Source of the DNA: Gracilibacillus halophilus YIM-C55.5
GTDB lineage: Bacteria > Bacillota > Bacilli > Bacillales > Amphibacillaceae
Length of the DNA stretch: 64,000 nt
Assembly (NCBI RefSeq): GCF_000359605.1
Contig: NZ_APML01000019.1
Coordinates: forward strand, 248,001 to 312,000
Direction: 5' to 3'
In this document: piece after piece, positions 17,607 through 26,989 of the stretch
Layout of the letters: every line of letters begins with the position of its first letter
Numbering within the stretch: the first letter of the stretch is position 1
Position numbers and translations under genes: made by a program
The notes under the pieces: generated by a model
Told to the model about the DNA's origin: nothing
Database searches by the model: none
The model's input: only the letters and a program-made list of their open reading frames with translations

Positions 17607-20600
17607 TTATAAAATATGCTTATTCGCTTTTACAATAAGTTTTGATGGAATTTTCTCTCTCAATCTCCATACAAAATTAATTGGATTATTCCCTGAATGT
17701 CTAACATAATCTGCAGTCCCTAAGCAAGTAAAAGGCGCAGCGTACCCATTTTCTTGCTTATATTCCCGCACGAATAACATAATTTGATGACCATGTTCAC
17801 TATGGTGAATATAGCGCTGAGCTGTTTTCGTTTTTTCAGATGTCTTACTTTGGGATTGCCAATGAAACAATTGTTCATTCATAGCGTAATCTTGATACAT
17901 CGTTGTTGGTGAAAAGTCTTTTTCTGACTTATTTAATGTAACAAAGAAAATATCAATATTCTTATCCGGCAAGTGTTTCACTCCTTCTTGCACTTGCGGA
18001 CGCTTTTCTTCATTATAATGACCGAAGGCTGCTAATATTTGATCCATTGAATAAGTAGCGTGCACCCGTAACGGTGTCGTGAACGATAAATCATGACTTT
18101 TCTCTATTAAATCTAGCTGTTGATAGTTATACATGAAAATTTGACGGATTTCTTCCTTCATTTCAACATTATTGAGAACGTGTTCAACCCCTTCTCTAGT
18201 TGAAGCAAAGCCTATCTGCTTAGGACTCGCTCGGTACAACGTATAATATAGTACATTGATCATTAAACGTTCTTCCTCTGTTCGAACATCACCATTCTCT
18301 AAAAACCGCAAGTAAAAGCCTAACAGATGCTCCGAATCAAGATGAAGTAAATAAGGTAACCGCTTCGTTATTTCTTTTTCCTGATCGAATTGAAAATCAT
18401 CGTATAGCCCTGATTCTACGAATAATCGGTAAAAGGAGCGATCGCCACTGCGACCATAGAATTCATATGAACTCATTTGATAGAAAGTTAAGAAATTTAG
18501 TAATGTTAATGGTTGATCGGTGTCATTTTTAAACTTTTTCAACTTCAGAATGAGATTATTTCGTGAATTACTTACTCGTTTAATATTTCTTAGCACATAT
18601 TCCTTGGCTTGTTTTTCTAATTGAATAAAACTACCACGTGGTAAATTCGAAAAGCCATTCTCTACATAGTGCTTAATCGCATGACGGGATCTCCCAATTA
18701 ATGCACGGAATTTATCTTCAAACGGATAGTCTTTATGAGCTTGTCCGATAAAATCGAGTACAGTTAAACATTCTTTATCATCATGTAACCGAAGACCACG
18801 CCCCAATTGTTGCAAAAATACGGTCAAACTTTCCGTTGGTCGCAAAAATAAAATGGTGTTGACCTCAGGAATATCGACACCTTCATTGTATAAATCAACA
18901 ACAAAAATAAATTTGACCTCACCTTGTTGCAAGCGATATTTTGCATGATCTCGCGTTTCTTTGTCTGACTGCCCATCCAACGCAATGGCCGGGATACGAT
19001 ATGTATTGAATTGGTCGGCCATATATCTAGCATGTTCTACACTCACACAAAATCCTAAACCTTTTACGGTATCTATGTCCGTTACATACTTATATACACT
19101 TCGAACAATTTGTTGGACTCGCTTTGTATTATGAGTATAGACATTCTCCAATTCCCTCGTATCATAACCTTTTCGCGTAAATTTCACTTTCGATAAATCG
19201 ACTGTATCAGTAATGCCGAAATATTGAAACGGACTTAACAGTTTTCGATCAATCGCTTCAGTTAAACGAATTTCTGCTGCTGTATGCCCATCAAAATACT
19301 CAATGACACTTTTACCATCCATTCGCTCTGGGGTTGCCGTTAAACCTAACAATACTTTAGGAGAATAATAATCTAACAATTTTTGGTAAGATGCTGCCGC
19401 AGCATGATGAAATTCATCAATGACGATATAATCATAGAACTCCTTTGTCGTATGCTGAAATAACGCCTTACTATTCAAGCTATCAATTGTCACAAATAAA
19501 TGATCAATCGATACGGGATTTTTACCAGAAAATAATAATTCACCAAAATTGAAATCTTTTAAAACATGGCGGTAAGTTTCTAAAGCTTGCTGTAAAATTT
19601 CTTTACGATGCGCCACAAACAACAATCGGGATGGCCTACCATTCTTCTTGGCAAATTGCTTATAATCAAATGCTGAGATCACCGTCTTCCCTACCCCAGT
19701 TGCAGCAACGATTAAGTTTTTATAGCGATTGTGCACTTCACGCTCTGCTTGCAATTTATCAAGTACTTCCTTTTGATATGGAAATGGTCGTAATTCAAAA
19801 GTAGTGTGGTTATCTTCCACTTGATACGTCTGCAATGACTCCCTTAACATTTTATGATCTTCATGTTTTGACGGATCAAAGAGTACAAATTCATCATCAT
19901 TCCAATACGAATCAAATGTAACGTCTACTTTTTTCATAACATCAAATGATTCTTTTTCGGTAATTTTTAAATTCCATTCTAAACCCGACGTTAATGCGGG
20001 ATTAGATAAATTGGATGAACCAATATAAGCCGTACTAAAGTTCGTATCACGTGTAAAGATATAGGCTTTTGCATGAAGTCGAGTTACCTTCACATTATAA
20101 GATAACTTAATCGTTGTATTCTGTAACTTACTCAGTTCATCAATTGCCTTATAGTCCGTTGCCCCCATGTATGAAGTAGAAATAATTTGAAGTTCCCCGC
20201 CTCGATCAGTGAATTGTTGTAATTCGTCAAAAATAATCCGCAACCCACTCCATTTTATAAAGGAAACAAGCATCTGAATTTTATCCGCACTTACAATTTC
20301 CTTCTTTAATTCATTCACCATGTTAGGTTCGCTTTTTGAACCAGTGAACAAAGAGGTTTCTGATAAAGGGGTAATCGGGCGAATCGGTTCATCTGTTTGA
20401 TGTAAACTACTAGCTGTGTTTATTTTTTCATACAAAGAAGTGAGGACTTCTCCTTCTTCACGAATCTGCAGGGATTGAAGCGCTTCTTCATCCAATCTTT
20501 GACCAAGATGTTGAATGATATCATTGCAAAGTTTGATCTGTTGGACGAGAGATTCATTTTTCTTTTCCTCTCGAAGCATAGTTAGTGCTTTTCGAGTCAC

Positions 20601-20747
20601 TTCCGTAATATAGTTTGCTAGTTTCTTGCTTGCCTCTTCTACATCTAGACTTTCTTTATGAATAGCATATTGATCTTTATCTAATAACGATAGTGCTTCT
20701 TGAATTTCTTTATTTATCACCTGTTCATATAGTCCTTGATGGAGCAT
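17607..20747 (-). CDS. PLD - DEAD/DEAH helicase - DUF3427 protein
   Basis: 1046 residues. After a helical N-terminus (1-130), residues about 150-290 form a phospholipase-D-type nuclease-like domain (LHAKAYIFTRD and AYIGSSNLS). A superfamily 2 helicase follows, with Walker A in AATGVGKTVI, the DEFHHA box, LGLTATPERMDG and the late motif QQLGRGLR. The last 300 residues match DUF3427. Proteins of this layout act on DNA or RNA and occur sporadically in bacteria; their role is not established and a defence function is often suspected. The pairing of PLD and helicase recalls Mokosh-type defence proteins, with a different helicase family. Confidence 0.85.
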   Translation of the reverse strand: MLHQGLYEQVINKEIQEALSLLDKDQYAIHKESLDVEEASKKLANYITEVTRKALTMLREEKKNESLVQQIKLCNDIIQHLGQRLDEEALQSLQIREEGEVLTSLYEKINTASSLHQTDEPIRPITPLSETSLFTGSKSEPNMVNELKKEIVSADKIQMLVSFIKWSGLRIIFDELQQFTDRGGELQIISTSYMGATDYKAIDELSKLQNTTIKLSYNVKVTRLHAKAYIFTRDTNFSTAYIGSSNLSNPALTSGLEWNLKITEKESFDVMKKVDVTFDSYWNDDEFVLFDPSKHEDHKMLRESLQTYQVEDNHTTFELRPFPYQKEVLDKLQAEREVHNRYKNLIVAATGVGKTVISAFDYKQFAKKNGRPSRLLFVAHRKEILQQALETYRHVLKDFNFGELLFSGKNPVSIDHLFVTIDSLNSKALFQHTTKEFYDYIVIDEFHHAAAASYQKLLDYYSPKVLLGLTATPERMDGKSVIEYFDGHTAAEIRLTEAIDRKLLSPFQYFGITDTVDLSKVKFTRKGYDTRELENVYTHNTKRVQQIVRSVYKYVTDIDTVKGLGFCVSVEHARYMADQFNTYRIPAIALDGQSDKETRDHAKYRLQQGEVKFIFVVDLYNEGVDIPEVNTILFLRPTESLTVFLQQLGRGLRLHDDKECLTVLDFIGQAHKDYPFEDKFRALIGRSRHAIKHYVENGFSNLPRGSFIQLEKQAKEYVLRNIKRVSNSRNNLILKLKKFKNDTDQPLTLLNFLTFYQMSSYEFYGRSGDRSFYRLFVESGLYDDFQFDQEKEITKRLPYLLHLDSEHLLGFYLRFLENGDVRTEEERLMINVLYYTLYRASPKQIGFASTREGVEHVLNNVEMKEEIRQIFMYNYQQLDLIEKSHDLSFTTPLRVHATYSMDQILAAFGHYNEEKRPQVQEGVKHLPDKNIDIFFVTLNKSEKDFSPTTMYQDYAMNEQLFHWQSQSKTSEKTKTAQRYIHHSEHGHQIMLFVREYKQENGYAAPFTCLGTADYVRHSGNNPINFVWRLREKIPSKLIVKANKHIL

Positions 20748-20950
20748 GGTTTCACCTCATTTTCAAACACTGTAAACAATTTTATATGTAGACGAAGCTT
20801 GTCTATTATTTCCATTGTAGCAGCATTTAAATTGGGAGTCGACGTTTTCATACAGATCCCGTACACCTGATAACCCATTCATTCTTTGATTCAAATACTT
20901 CTTCTTCTCTACAAAACACTCACGTAAACATTCACAAGTCATTCAAGATT
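20748..20950. other. intergenic region upstream of the PLD-helicase gene
   Basis: Nothing coding is seen on either strand. AGGTGAAA lies before the helicase start at 20747. The plus-strand promoter of the second antitoxin RNA begins at about 20931. Confidence 0.5.
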
Positions 20951-20966
20951 GTGTTATACTAAAGAT

Positions 20967-21103
20967 AAGAAATACATATAATATAACCCGTAGCGGTCAC
21001 TACGGATTATGGATAAGCGGTCCCCCCTAGAGGGATCGGCTATCAAAATGCTGATAGACCTCTCCTACTCACTTTGACGGTTAATAGGGAGGTCTATTTC
21101 CTA
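20967..21103 (+). ncRNA. predicted antisense antitoxin RNA, copy B (RatA-like)
   Basis: TTCACA (20931-20936) and an extended -10 (TGT TATACT, 20952-20960) should start an RNA near 20967. It holds the same conserved elements as copy A: GATAAGCGG, a CCCCC...AGAGGG hairpin, GATCGGCTATC and a terminal hairpin (AGACCTC...GAGGTCT, then ATTTCCTATT) that overlaps the end of the toxin reading frame. Boundaries are estimates. Confidence 0.65.
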
Positions 21104-21189
21104 TTGATCAACGAAACGATCAATGCGAGTAATGCAATCAAAAAAGTGCCAAATGAAAATAGCACCATAAAACTTTGATATATACTCAT
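21094..21189 (-). CDS. TxpA/holin-like type I toxin peptide, copy B
   Basis: 31 residues from the ATG at 21189 with AAGGGGGTG as ribosome binding site. A longer frame runs up to 21333 but lies upstream of that site. The sequence MSIYQSFMVLFSFG, one membrane helix and the end NRK closely match copy A at 9343-9438. The leader again contains CGGCTAATCCCC, and an extended -10 (TGT TATAAT) lies at 21262-21254. The conserved promoters, leader and antisense RNA suggest that both copies are active modules. Confidence 0.82.
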   Translation of the reverse strand: MSIYQSFMVLFSFGTFLIALLALIVSLINRK

Positions 21190-21420
21190 AGGCATCACCC
21201 CCTTCCTTTTGGGGATTAGCCGACCATACCGTAATAGAACATTATCCTCTTCAATTATAACATAACAAAAACGAACAAGTATTCTCGTAGTAATTAAATC
21301 TCCAATGAAAGATAAAGTCATAGACGAATGCAATCATTGACTTTCTTTATGTATCCGTTTACAATTATTAATGAACACTTTTCCCTCAACAAGAATATTC
21401 CTTATTATTTTTTCTTGAAG

Positions 21421-21434
21421 TAACAACGTTGTTA
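21421..21434. promoter_or_regulatory. palindromic operator, distal copy
   Basis: TAACAACGTTGTTA, a perfect 14-bp palindrome with a central CG as in LacI-family operators. An identical copy lies at 21563-21576, 142 bases (about 13.5 helical turns) away. Confidence 0.75.
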
Positions 21435-21562
21435 TAACCTCATTGTTTTACCTACCTTTGATTCACACCATTTATGAACTGTACTGAAAAAATGCAACAA
21501 GTCAAACACTTAAAGAGTCGGTTTTATTGCGTCCTACACGTTAGTTAACACGTTGTCAATTT

Positions 21563-21576
21563 TAACAACGTTGTTA
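21563..21576. promoter_or_regulatory. palindromic operator at the pectate lyase promoter
   Basis: Identical to the copy at 21421. It lies between a possible -35 (TTGTCA, 21553-21558) and the AT-rich TATCTATACA that follows (21575-21585), so a bound repressor would block transcription of the PL9 gene. An imperfect third half-site, TTAACACGTTGT, is at 21545. KdgR-type LacI-family repressors control pectin genes in bacilli; the regulator here is not in the window. Confidence 0.75.
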
Positions 21577-21654
21577 TCTATACACATATTTTAAAGAAAG
21601 GAGGTTTGTTGTTTACGTTAATTGAAACTACGCCATTCAAAAGGAGGAACAATA

Positions 21655-24600
21655 TTGAAAACATATCAACGTATGTTAGCTATCATCAGTATTTTTGTTT
21701 TATTGTTAGCCAATCTACAGTTCACAACAGTTTCAGCCAATAGTAATGCTGAAGAAAATAATGATGATCAACAAAGCATTCGCAACTTAGATTTCAGCGT
21801 ATTTGGTTCAAACACAGGAGATGAGAAAAACCCTGATCCTACCTTCCATTCCAATGATTCCGTCACAATTGAAGCAAATGGTGGAAAAATTTCAAGTTCA
21901 GTTGATGGAATTTCATACTTACACAAAGCATTGCCGACCGATGCAAACTTTGAAATAACAACAAAAGCAACAGTTGAAGATTTTGACCAAAGCGATAGTC
22001 AAGTTTCTTTCGGATTAATGTTACGCGACGAAATTGGTCAACATCGTGATTCAAGTGGCCATGAATCATCATATGTGTCTGTTGGCGCACTCGATCAAGA
22101 GATGAAGGGATTTTACAAAGAAGATAGCCGACAAAAACTTGATCCATATTCAAATAATAGCGTGCCTGCTGGTGGCGAGGTGTACAATCTCTCGATTAAA
22201 AAGTCTGGAGATACGTATGTTGTTACCTCTAATGGTGATAGTGAGACAATCAATGCCGAAAATTTATTTACAGATGAAGTATACGCAGGGATTTTTGTTG
22301 CGAGAGGGGCTACAGTTACCTTCAGCGATTTTTCTATTCATGTTTCAAAAAACGTAAGCGATCTTTCGGTTGACGCGAGTAACATGGAAAAATCAGAATA
22401 TTTAATTGGCGAAGAATTAGATCTATCTGGTTTGAATGTAACTGCTACCTACGAAGATGGATCAACAGACTCACTTAGCTCTTCTGACTATATCGTTACT
22501 GGTTTTGACAGTAGTAAAGCGGGAACAAACACATTGACGATTCATTATAACGGTATCACGACGACATTTGATGTAGATATTGTTCCATTAACTGTTACCG
22601 ATCTACAAGTCAAATATTATCCAGCAAAAACAAGCTATTACAAAGACGAAGCATTTGATCCCCAAGGATTAGTCATTACCGCCGAATATAATAATGGCTA
22701 TCAAACGAGGGAACTTTCAGACGATTTATATCAGTTATCAATTGCTGGTGAAATTTTAAACGAAGATCATATTTTTGAAAGAGCAGGAACCAAGACAGTA
22801 ACCGTAACATCAACCGAAACACCTGAAAAAACAACTACTTTCAACGTTAACGTAAACGACGCGCATATTACAGGTCTTGATATTCGTCAAGAACCTACGA
22901 AACAAACTTACTTTCTAGAGGATGAACTCGATTTATCTGGTATCAGTGTTTATGCAACCTACAGTGATTCAAATGATGTACGGTTAGCATCAGACGATTA
23001 TGATGTATCGGGATTTGATTCAACGACAACCGGCGAACAAGACATCAAAGTCACGTATAAAGGTGAGATAGCCACTTTTACCATTAATGTGAAAGAGAGG
23101 GAACTTCAAAACTTAGAGGTCACCAACTATCCACAAACTACTTTTTCTACTGGTGAAGCTTTTAGTTATGATAATCTTAAGGTTTCAAAAGTTTTTGACA
23201 ACGGTGAAAAGGAATTACTGAACGAATCAGCATATATAGTAGATGCATCTGAATTTGATCCAACAACACCAGGTATTTACGACATTACAATTCAACCGAA
23301 CGATTTGGACGTCTCCCCTATTACTTATTCAGTTACCGTTAGAGAAGAAATAAACTATGAATGGAACGAAATACGATTCGGCCAGTCTACATCACATGAT
23401 GATAACACCATTACATTCTCAGATAATGCAGAAACAGTCAAAATTGCAGCGAAAGACGGGGCTGGTAAAATTACTGGTGATCACGATGGAATTACCTACT
23501 ATTACACAGAAATTGATGCGGAAAAAGATAATTTCGTTTTATCTGCTGATATACAGGTGATAGAATATGCCAAATCACCACATGACGGGCAAGAATCCTT
23601 TGGCATCATGGCAAGAGATGCGATCGGTACAGATGGGGACTCATCTGTTTTCGCTTCAAATATCGCAGCTATCGGTGGATATAGCGGTGGAACCAAAGAT
23701 GATAACGGCACGCAATTATTTGTTCGGACTGGCGTTCAATCTTCCGATGGTGAAGGTAGTCAAGGCATTCAAAAGAAAATGCTACAAAACGAAAAGCCAA
23801 CTGCTGAAAATACTGTCGAAAACTATCGCCTAACCCTAGCGAAAACGAATAGTGGTTTCACTGGACAATTAAATGACGGCGAAGAAAAAATCATTTTTGA
23901 ACCAGAAATCCTTAATGTACAAAATGACAAGTTATATGTAGGTTTTTACACTGCTCGTGTAGCTACGATTGAAGTTAGTAATGTTGATTTTAGCGTTAGC
24001 GCAGCTGAAACAGATGCACCAAAAGTCACGCCGCCAGAAGAGCCTGTGTCACCTTCTTTTGATATTTTATCATTAGATAAGACATCAGATACTGATTATC
24101 GTTTACTAGCGGAAGCAAATGTTGATGGCACACTTACTGTGAAGAAAGGACAAGAAATCATTGCAGAAGATGATGTCATTCAAGCAGGAGAAACATATCA
24201 AATTTCAACAACAATAGAAAAAGAACAGGATACAAATTTTAGTCTTGTGTTCCTCCCAGATGACACACAATCGCTCACAGATAATAGCCAAATCGTGCGT
24301 AACTTTACCGTAACCCATCAAACGTATGCAGCTGATGATGGAAATATCTATGTTTCTCCTGATGGAACCAGCCATGGTGATGGATCTAAGGATAATCCAC
24401 TTGATCTAGATACAGCCATTGAATTTGTGAAAAAGGGGCAAACTATTATTGTCCAAGAAGGAAAGTATCTTCGAAGCTCGCCACTACGCATTAAAAAATA
24501 TAATGATGGGACAGAAGATGCGATGAAATATTTAATGGCTGATCCAAATGCTGAAACGAGACCTCTGATTGACTTTGATAAACAGTCAGAAGGTGTCATC

Positions 24601-25362
24601 CATAGTGGGAATTACTGGCATGTGAAAGGCATTGATTTTGCTCGATCAGCAGGCAACACAAAAGGTTATACAATTGGCGGCGATCATAATATTGTTGAAA
24701 ACATTGCCGCATACGAACATGGTGATACAGGTATTCAGATTAGCCGTACCGACAATGCAGATCAGATCGAGGATTGGCCATCCTACAATTTGGTTTTAAA
24801 TAGCATCTCTTTCGATAACCGTGACCCGTCTGAGAACAACGCAGATGGTTTTGCTGCAAAATTAACTACCGGAGTTGGCAACGTCTTTAGGGGTACAGTA
24901 GCACACAATAACATTGATGACGGTTGGGATCTATATACAAAAGTTGGTTCTGGTGCGATTGGTGCCGTTACAATTGAAAATAGTATCGCCTATCAAAATG
25001 GATTTTTAACAGATGGGACAGAAGGTTCTGGCGATAAAAATGGTTTCAAACTTGGCGGTGAAGGCATTCATGTACCACATGTCATCAAAAATAGTGTCGC
25101 TTTTGAAAATGGTGCCGTTGGATTCACGAGCAATAGCAACCCCGGAATCATTGCAGAAAACAACTACAGTTTTGATAACGCTGGAGGTAACTTAAGTTTC
25201 ACCACTTATAATACAATTGAAGAAGATTTTTCAATCGACGGTTTTGTATCATTTCATACTGATGAAAGCGAACAACAAGATGAATATCCATCTCGATTAA
25301 AGGCAAGTCATAACTTTATGTATGATGCTCAAACACCGCCAACCAATCGGGTGATTCATTAA
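21655..25362 (+). CDS. secreted pectate lyase, family PL9, with Ig-like repeats; frameshifted near its 3' end
   Basis: The TTG at 21655 is taken as start because AAAGGAGG lies 7 bases before it. A signal peptide covers the first 30 residues. Two related beta-sandwich-like modules (about 40-240 and 560-790, sharing FGLMLRDEIG / FGIMARDAIG) enclose four bacterial Ig-like (Big_3) repeats marked by LSGLNVTATYEDG-type segments. The PL9 parallel beta-helix follows (about 925-1200), with NNADGFAAKL and NNIDDGWDLY motifs. It cleaves polygalacturonate. The frame stops at 25362, while the coding signal continues in the -1 frame to a wall anchor, so the product as read lacks its anchor. Confidence 0.87.
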   Translation: MKTYQRMLAIISIFVLLLANLQFTTVSANSNAEENNDDQQSIRNLDFSVFGSNTGDEKNPDPTFHSNDSVTIEANGGKISSSVDGISYLHKALPTDANFEITTKATVEDFDQSDSQVSFGLMLRDEIGQHRDSSGHESSYVSVGALDQEMKGFYKEDSRQKLDPYSNNSVPAGGEVYNLSIKKSGDTYVVTSNGDSETINAENLFTDEVYAGIFVARGATVTFSDFSIHVSKNVSDLSVDASNMEKSEYLIGEELDLSGLNVTATYEDGSTDSLSSSDYIVTGFDSSKAGTNTLTIHYNGITTTFDVDIVPLTVTDLQVKYYPAKTSYYKDEAFDPQGLVITAEYNNGYQTRELSDDLYQLSIAGEILNEDHIFERAGTKTVTVTSTETPEKTTTFNVNVNDAHITGLDIRQEPTKQTYFLEDELDLSGISVYATYSDSNDVRLASDDYDVSGFDSTTTGEQDIKVTYKGEIATFTINVKERELQNLEVTNYPQTTFSTGEAFSYDNLKVSKVFDNGEKELLNESAYIVDASEFDPTTPGIYDITIQPNDLDVSPITYSVTVREEINYEWNEIRFGQSTSHDDNTITFSDNAETVKIAAKDGAGKITGDHDGITYYYTEIDAEKDNFVLSADIQVIEYAKSPHDGQESFGIMARDAIGTDGDSSVFASNIAAIGGYSGGTKDDNGTQLFVRTGVQSSDGEGSQGIQKKMLQNEKPTAENTVENYRLTLAKTNSGFTGQLNDGEEKIIFEPEILNVQNDKLYVGFYTARVATIEVSNVDFSVSAAETDAPKVTPPEEPVSPSFDILSLDKTSDTDYRLLAEANVDGTLTVKKGQEIIAEDDVIQAGETYQISTTIEKEQDTNFSLVFLPDDTQSLTDNSQIVRNFTVTHQTYAADDGNIYVSPDGTSHGDGSKDNPLDLDTAIEFVKKGQTIIVQEGKYLRSSPLRIKKYNDGTEDAMKYLMADPNAETRPLIDFDKQSEGVIHSGNYWHVKGIDFARSAGNTKGYTIGGDHNIVENIAAYEHGDTGIQISRTDNADQIEDWPSYNLVLNSISFDNRDPSENNADGFAAKLTTGVGNVFRGTVAHNNIDDGWDLYTKVGSGAIGAVTIENSIAYQNGFLTDGTEGSGDKNGFKLGGEGIHVPHVIKNSVAFENGAVGFTSNSNPGIIAENNYSFDNAGGNLSFTTYNTIEEDFSIDGFVSFHTDESEQQDEYPSRLKASHNFMYDAQTPPTNRVIH

Positions 25363-25799
25363 ACAGCGAATTGATTGAAACATTGACCGCGATTACTAAT
25401 GTTGAAAGAGACGAAGCAGGTCATATCCTATGGGGTAACATTTGGGATACATTCAATGCATTTATGGCTCAGTATGAAACGACCGAACCAGATGACGATG
25501 ATAATGATCATTCACCCCCGGAAGAAGATGAAGACGAAAATGACACCACCGATCAGGACAAATCAGAAAATAATGATAGCAACAACGAACAAAATGAGGA
25601 CAATCAATCAAACGATCATCAACCCGATGCTGATACAAATGAAGAATCCACAAAAGATGAATCAGAACGTCATAACGAGGATAATGAAGAGCTTCCTGAC
25701 ACAGCGACGAATACATTTAATTGGCTTATCCTAGGTTTGTTCGTCCTATTCATAGGTGCTGGATTATTTTTCATCAATCGGAAGAAAAGCAAAGAATAA
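25335..25799 (+). pseudogene. detached C-terminus of the PL9 lyase: acidic linker and sortase signal
   Basis: In the -1 frame relative to the lyase the coding signal goes on through SLNSELIETLTAITNV, the normal end of the PL9 domain, then a very acidic Asp/Glu/Asn/Gln linker, LPDTA, a membrane helix and RKKSKE. LPXTA signals are used by class D sortases. One missing base near 25331-25334 (run CAAACA) would explain the break. It has no good ribosome binding site of its own, so it is not an independent gene. A sequencing error, a phase-variable run or a real mutation are all possible. Confidence 0.8.
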
Positions 25800-25807
25800 T
25801 GTTAATC

Positions 25808-25838
25808 GAGGGATGTCTGTATATGGCATCCCTTTTTA
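25808..25838 (+). terminator. terminator of the pectate lyase locus
   Basis: GGGATG (25810-25815) pairs with CATCCC (25827-25832), followed by five T. Confidence 0.8.
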
Positions 25839-25850
25839 ATCGTTTTAAGA

Positions 25851-25990
25851 AAGTTGAGAATAAACTGCTCGAAGTTGAGAATAAAAGTACCAAAGTCGAG
25901 AATAAATTCCCATAACTTGAGAATAAAAGCACCAAAGTTGAGAATAAATATCTGAAACTTGAGAATAAACCTCCAAAAGTCGAGAATAAA
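25851..25990. repeat. seven tandem 21-bp repeats
   Basis: The core GAGAATAAA occurs at 25856, 25877, 25898, 25919, 25940, 25961 and 25982, exactly 21 bases apart, usually preceded by AA(G/C)T(T/C). The minus-strand translation gives a YSQ-type heptad repeat, but without a gene structure around it. It lies between two convergent terminators. Confidence 0.9.
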
Positions 25991-26042
25991 AGAGATCAGA
26001 TCTTATCGCCAAAAACTGGCGTAAGCATCTGATCTCTTTTTC
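25988..26042. terminator. bidirectional terminator with nested hairpin
   Basis: AGAGATCAGAT pairs with ATCTGATCTCT; inside, CGCC pairs with GGCG. T-runs follow on both strands. It ends the BASS transporter gene on the minus strand. Confidence 0.8.
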
Positions 26043-26044
26043 TA

Positions 26045-26989
26045 TCATGACTGATTTTCTTGTTTTTCTTGCAGTTTACGATAAATTGTTGCGATGATTG
26101 GACCTGAAATATTGTGCCAAACGCTAAATATCGCACTTGGCACAGCTGCTAAAGCACTAAAATGATCAGTGGCAAGTGATGCGCCAAGTCCTGAGTTTTG
26201 CATACCGACTTCGATCGATACTGCTTTTTGTTGCTTTGGTTGCATTTTCATAAGTTTCCCTAATCCAATACCTACGAGATAACCTAAACCATTATGAAGT
26301 ACAACGATTAAGAAAATGAATAATCCAGTCTCTGCAATTTGTTCTTGATTGACGCTGACAACCGCTGCAACAATAGCGACAATTCCGATAACAGAAACTA
26401 ACGGAATCGCCTTTCTTCCTGCTTCTACCTTATCTTTCAACAATGCTTGAACAAGTAGTCCTAATAAAATTGGAAGTAATACGATTTGTACAATGGAAAC
26501 GAATAATGAACTTGCAGATACTTCAATCCATTGACTCGCAAATAAGTAAATAAGTGCTGGTGTCACAAACGGTGCTAAAACGGTAGATACTGCTGTGATC
26601 GAAACGGATAATGCTGTATCACCTTTTGATAAATACGTCATGACATTGGAAGAAGTTCCACCTGGACAACAACCAACGAGGATAACGCCAACCGCTACCT
26701 CAGTAGAAACAGGCAAAATGGTTACTAATGCAAACGCTAGTAATGGCATAATTAAGAACTGACCGACTACACCAATCGCTACTTCTTTTGGTCGTTTGAA
26801 TGCCTCTTTGAAATCACTTGCCGATAACGTTAGCCCCATACCAAACATAATGATACCTAATAGCGGGGTAATATAGTCTGCTATCCATGTAAAACCTGAA
26901 GGTATAAGGAATGATAAGACCGCAAATAGCAAAACCCAAATGGCAAAGGTACTTCCTACAAAACTACTAACTCTTTCTAATCCTTTCAT
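26045..26989 (-). CDS. bile acid:Na+ symporter family (BASS) transporter, YocS-like
   Basis: 314 residues with about nine to ten hydrophobic helices. Family landmarks are MFGMGLTLSASDFKEAFKRP, VGCCPGGTSSNVMTYLSKGD (substrate/Na+ crossover region) and IEVGMQNSGLGASLA. Bacterial BASS proteins import organic anions such as pantoate or pyruvate-like acids with Na+; the substrate here is unknown. A Na+ symporter fits a cell with an Mrp sodium circuit. GGTGATATC precedes the ATG. Confidence 0.88.
   Translation of the reverse strand: MKGLERVSSFVGSTFAIWVLLFAVLSFLIPSGFTWIADYITPLLGIIMFGMGLTLSASDFKEAFKRPKEVAIGVVGQFLIMPLLAFALVTILPVSTEVAVGVILVGCCPGGTSSNVMTYLSKGDTALSVSITAVSTVLAPFVTPALIYLFASQWIEVSASSLFVSIVQIVLLPILLGLLVQALLKDKVEAGRKAIPLVSVIGIVAIVAAVVSVNQEQIAETGLFIFLIVVLHNGLGYLVGIGLGKLMKMQPKQQKAVSIEVGMQNSGLGASLATDHFSALAAVPSAIFSVWHNISGPIIATIYRKLQEKQENQS

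Noticed and set aside
21190-21333. N-terminal extension of toxin copy B to 79 residues
   Set aside because: The extension runs through the toxin mRNA leader, promoter and ribosome binding site, and copy A has no such extension.
25845-26048. 67-residue minus-strand frame with YSQ heptads
   Set aside because: It is a translation of the 21-bp repeat array and a terminator hairpin, without a ribosome binding site.
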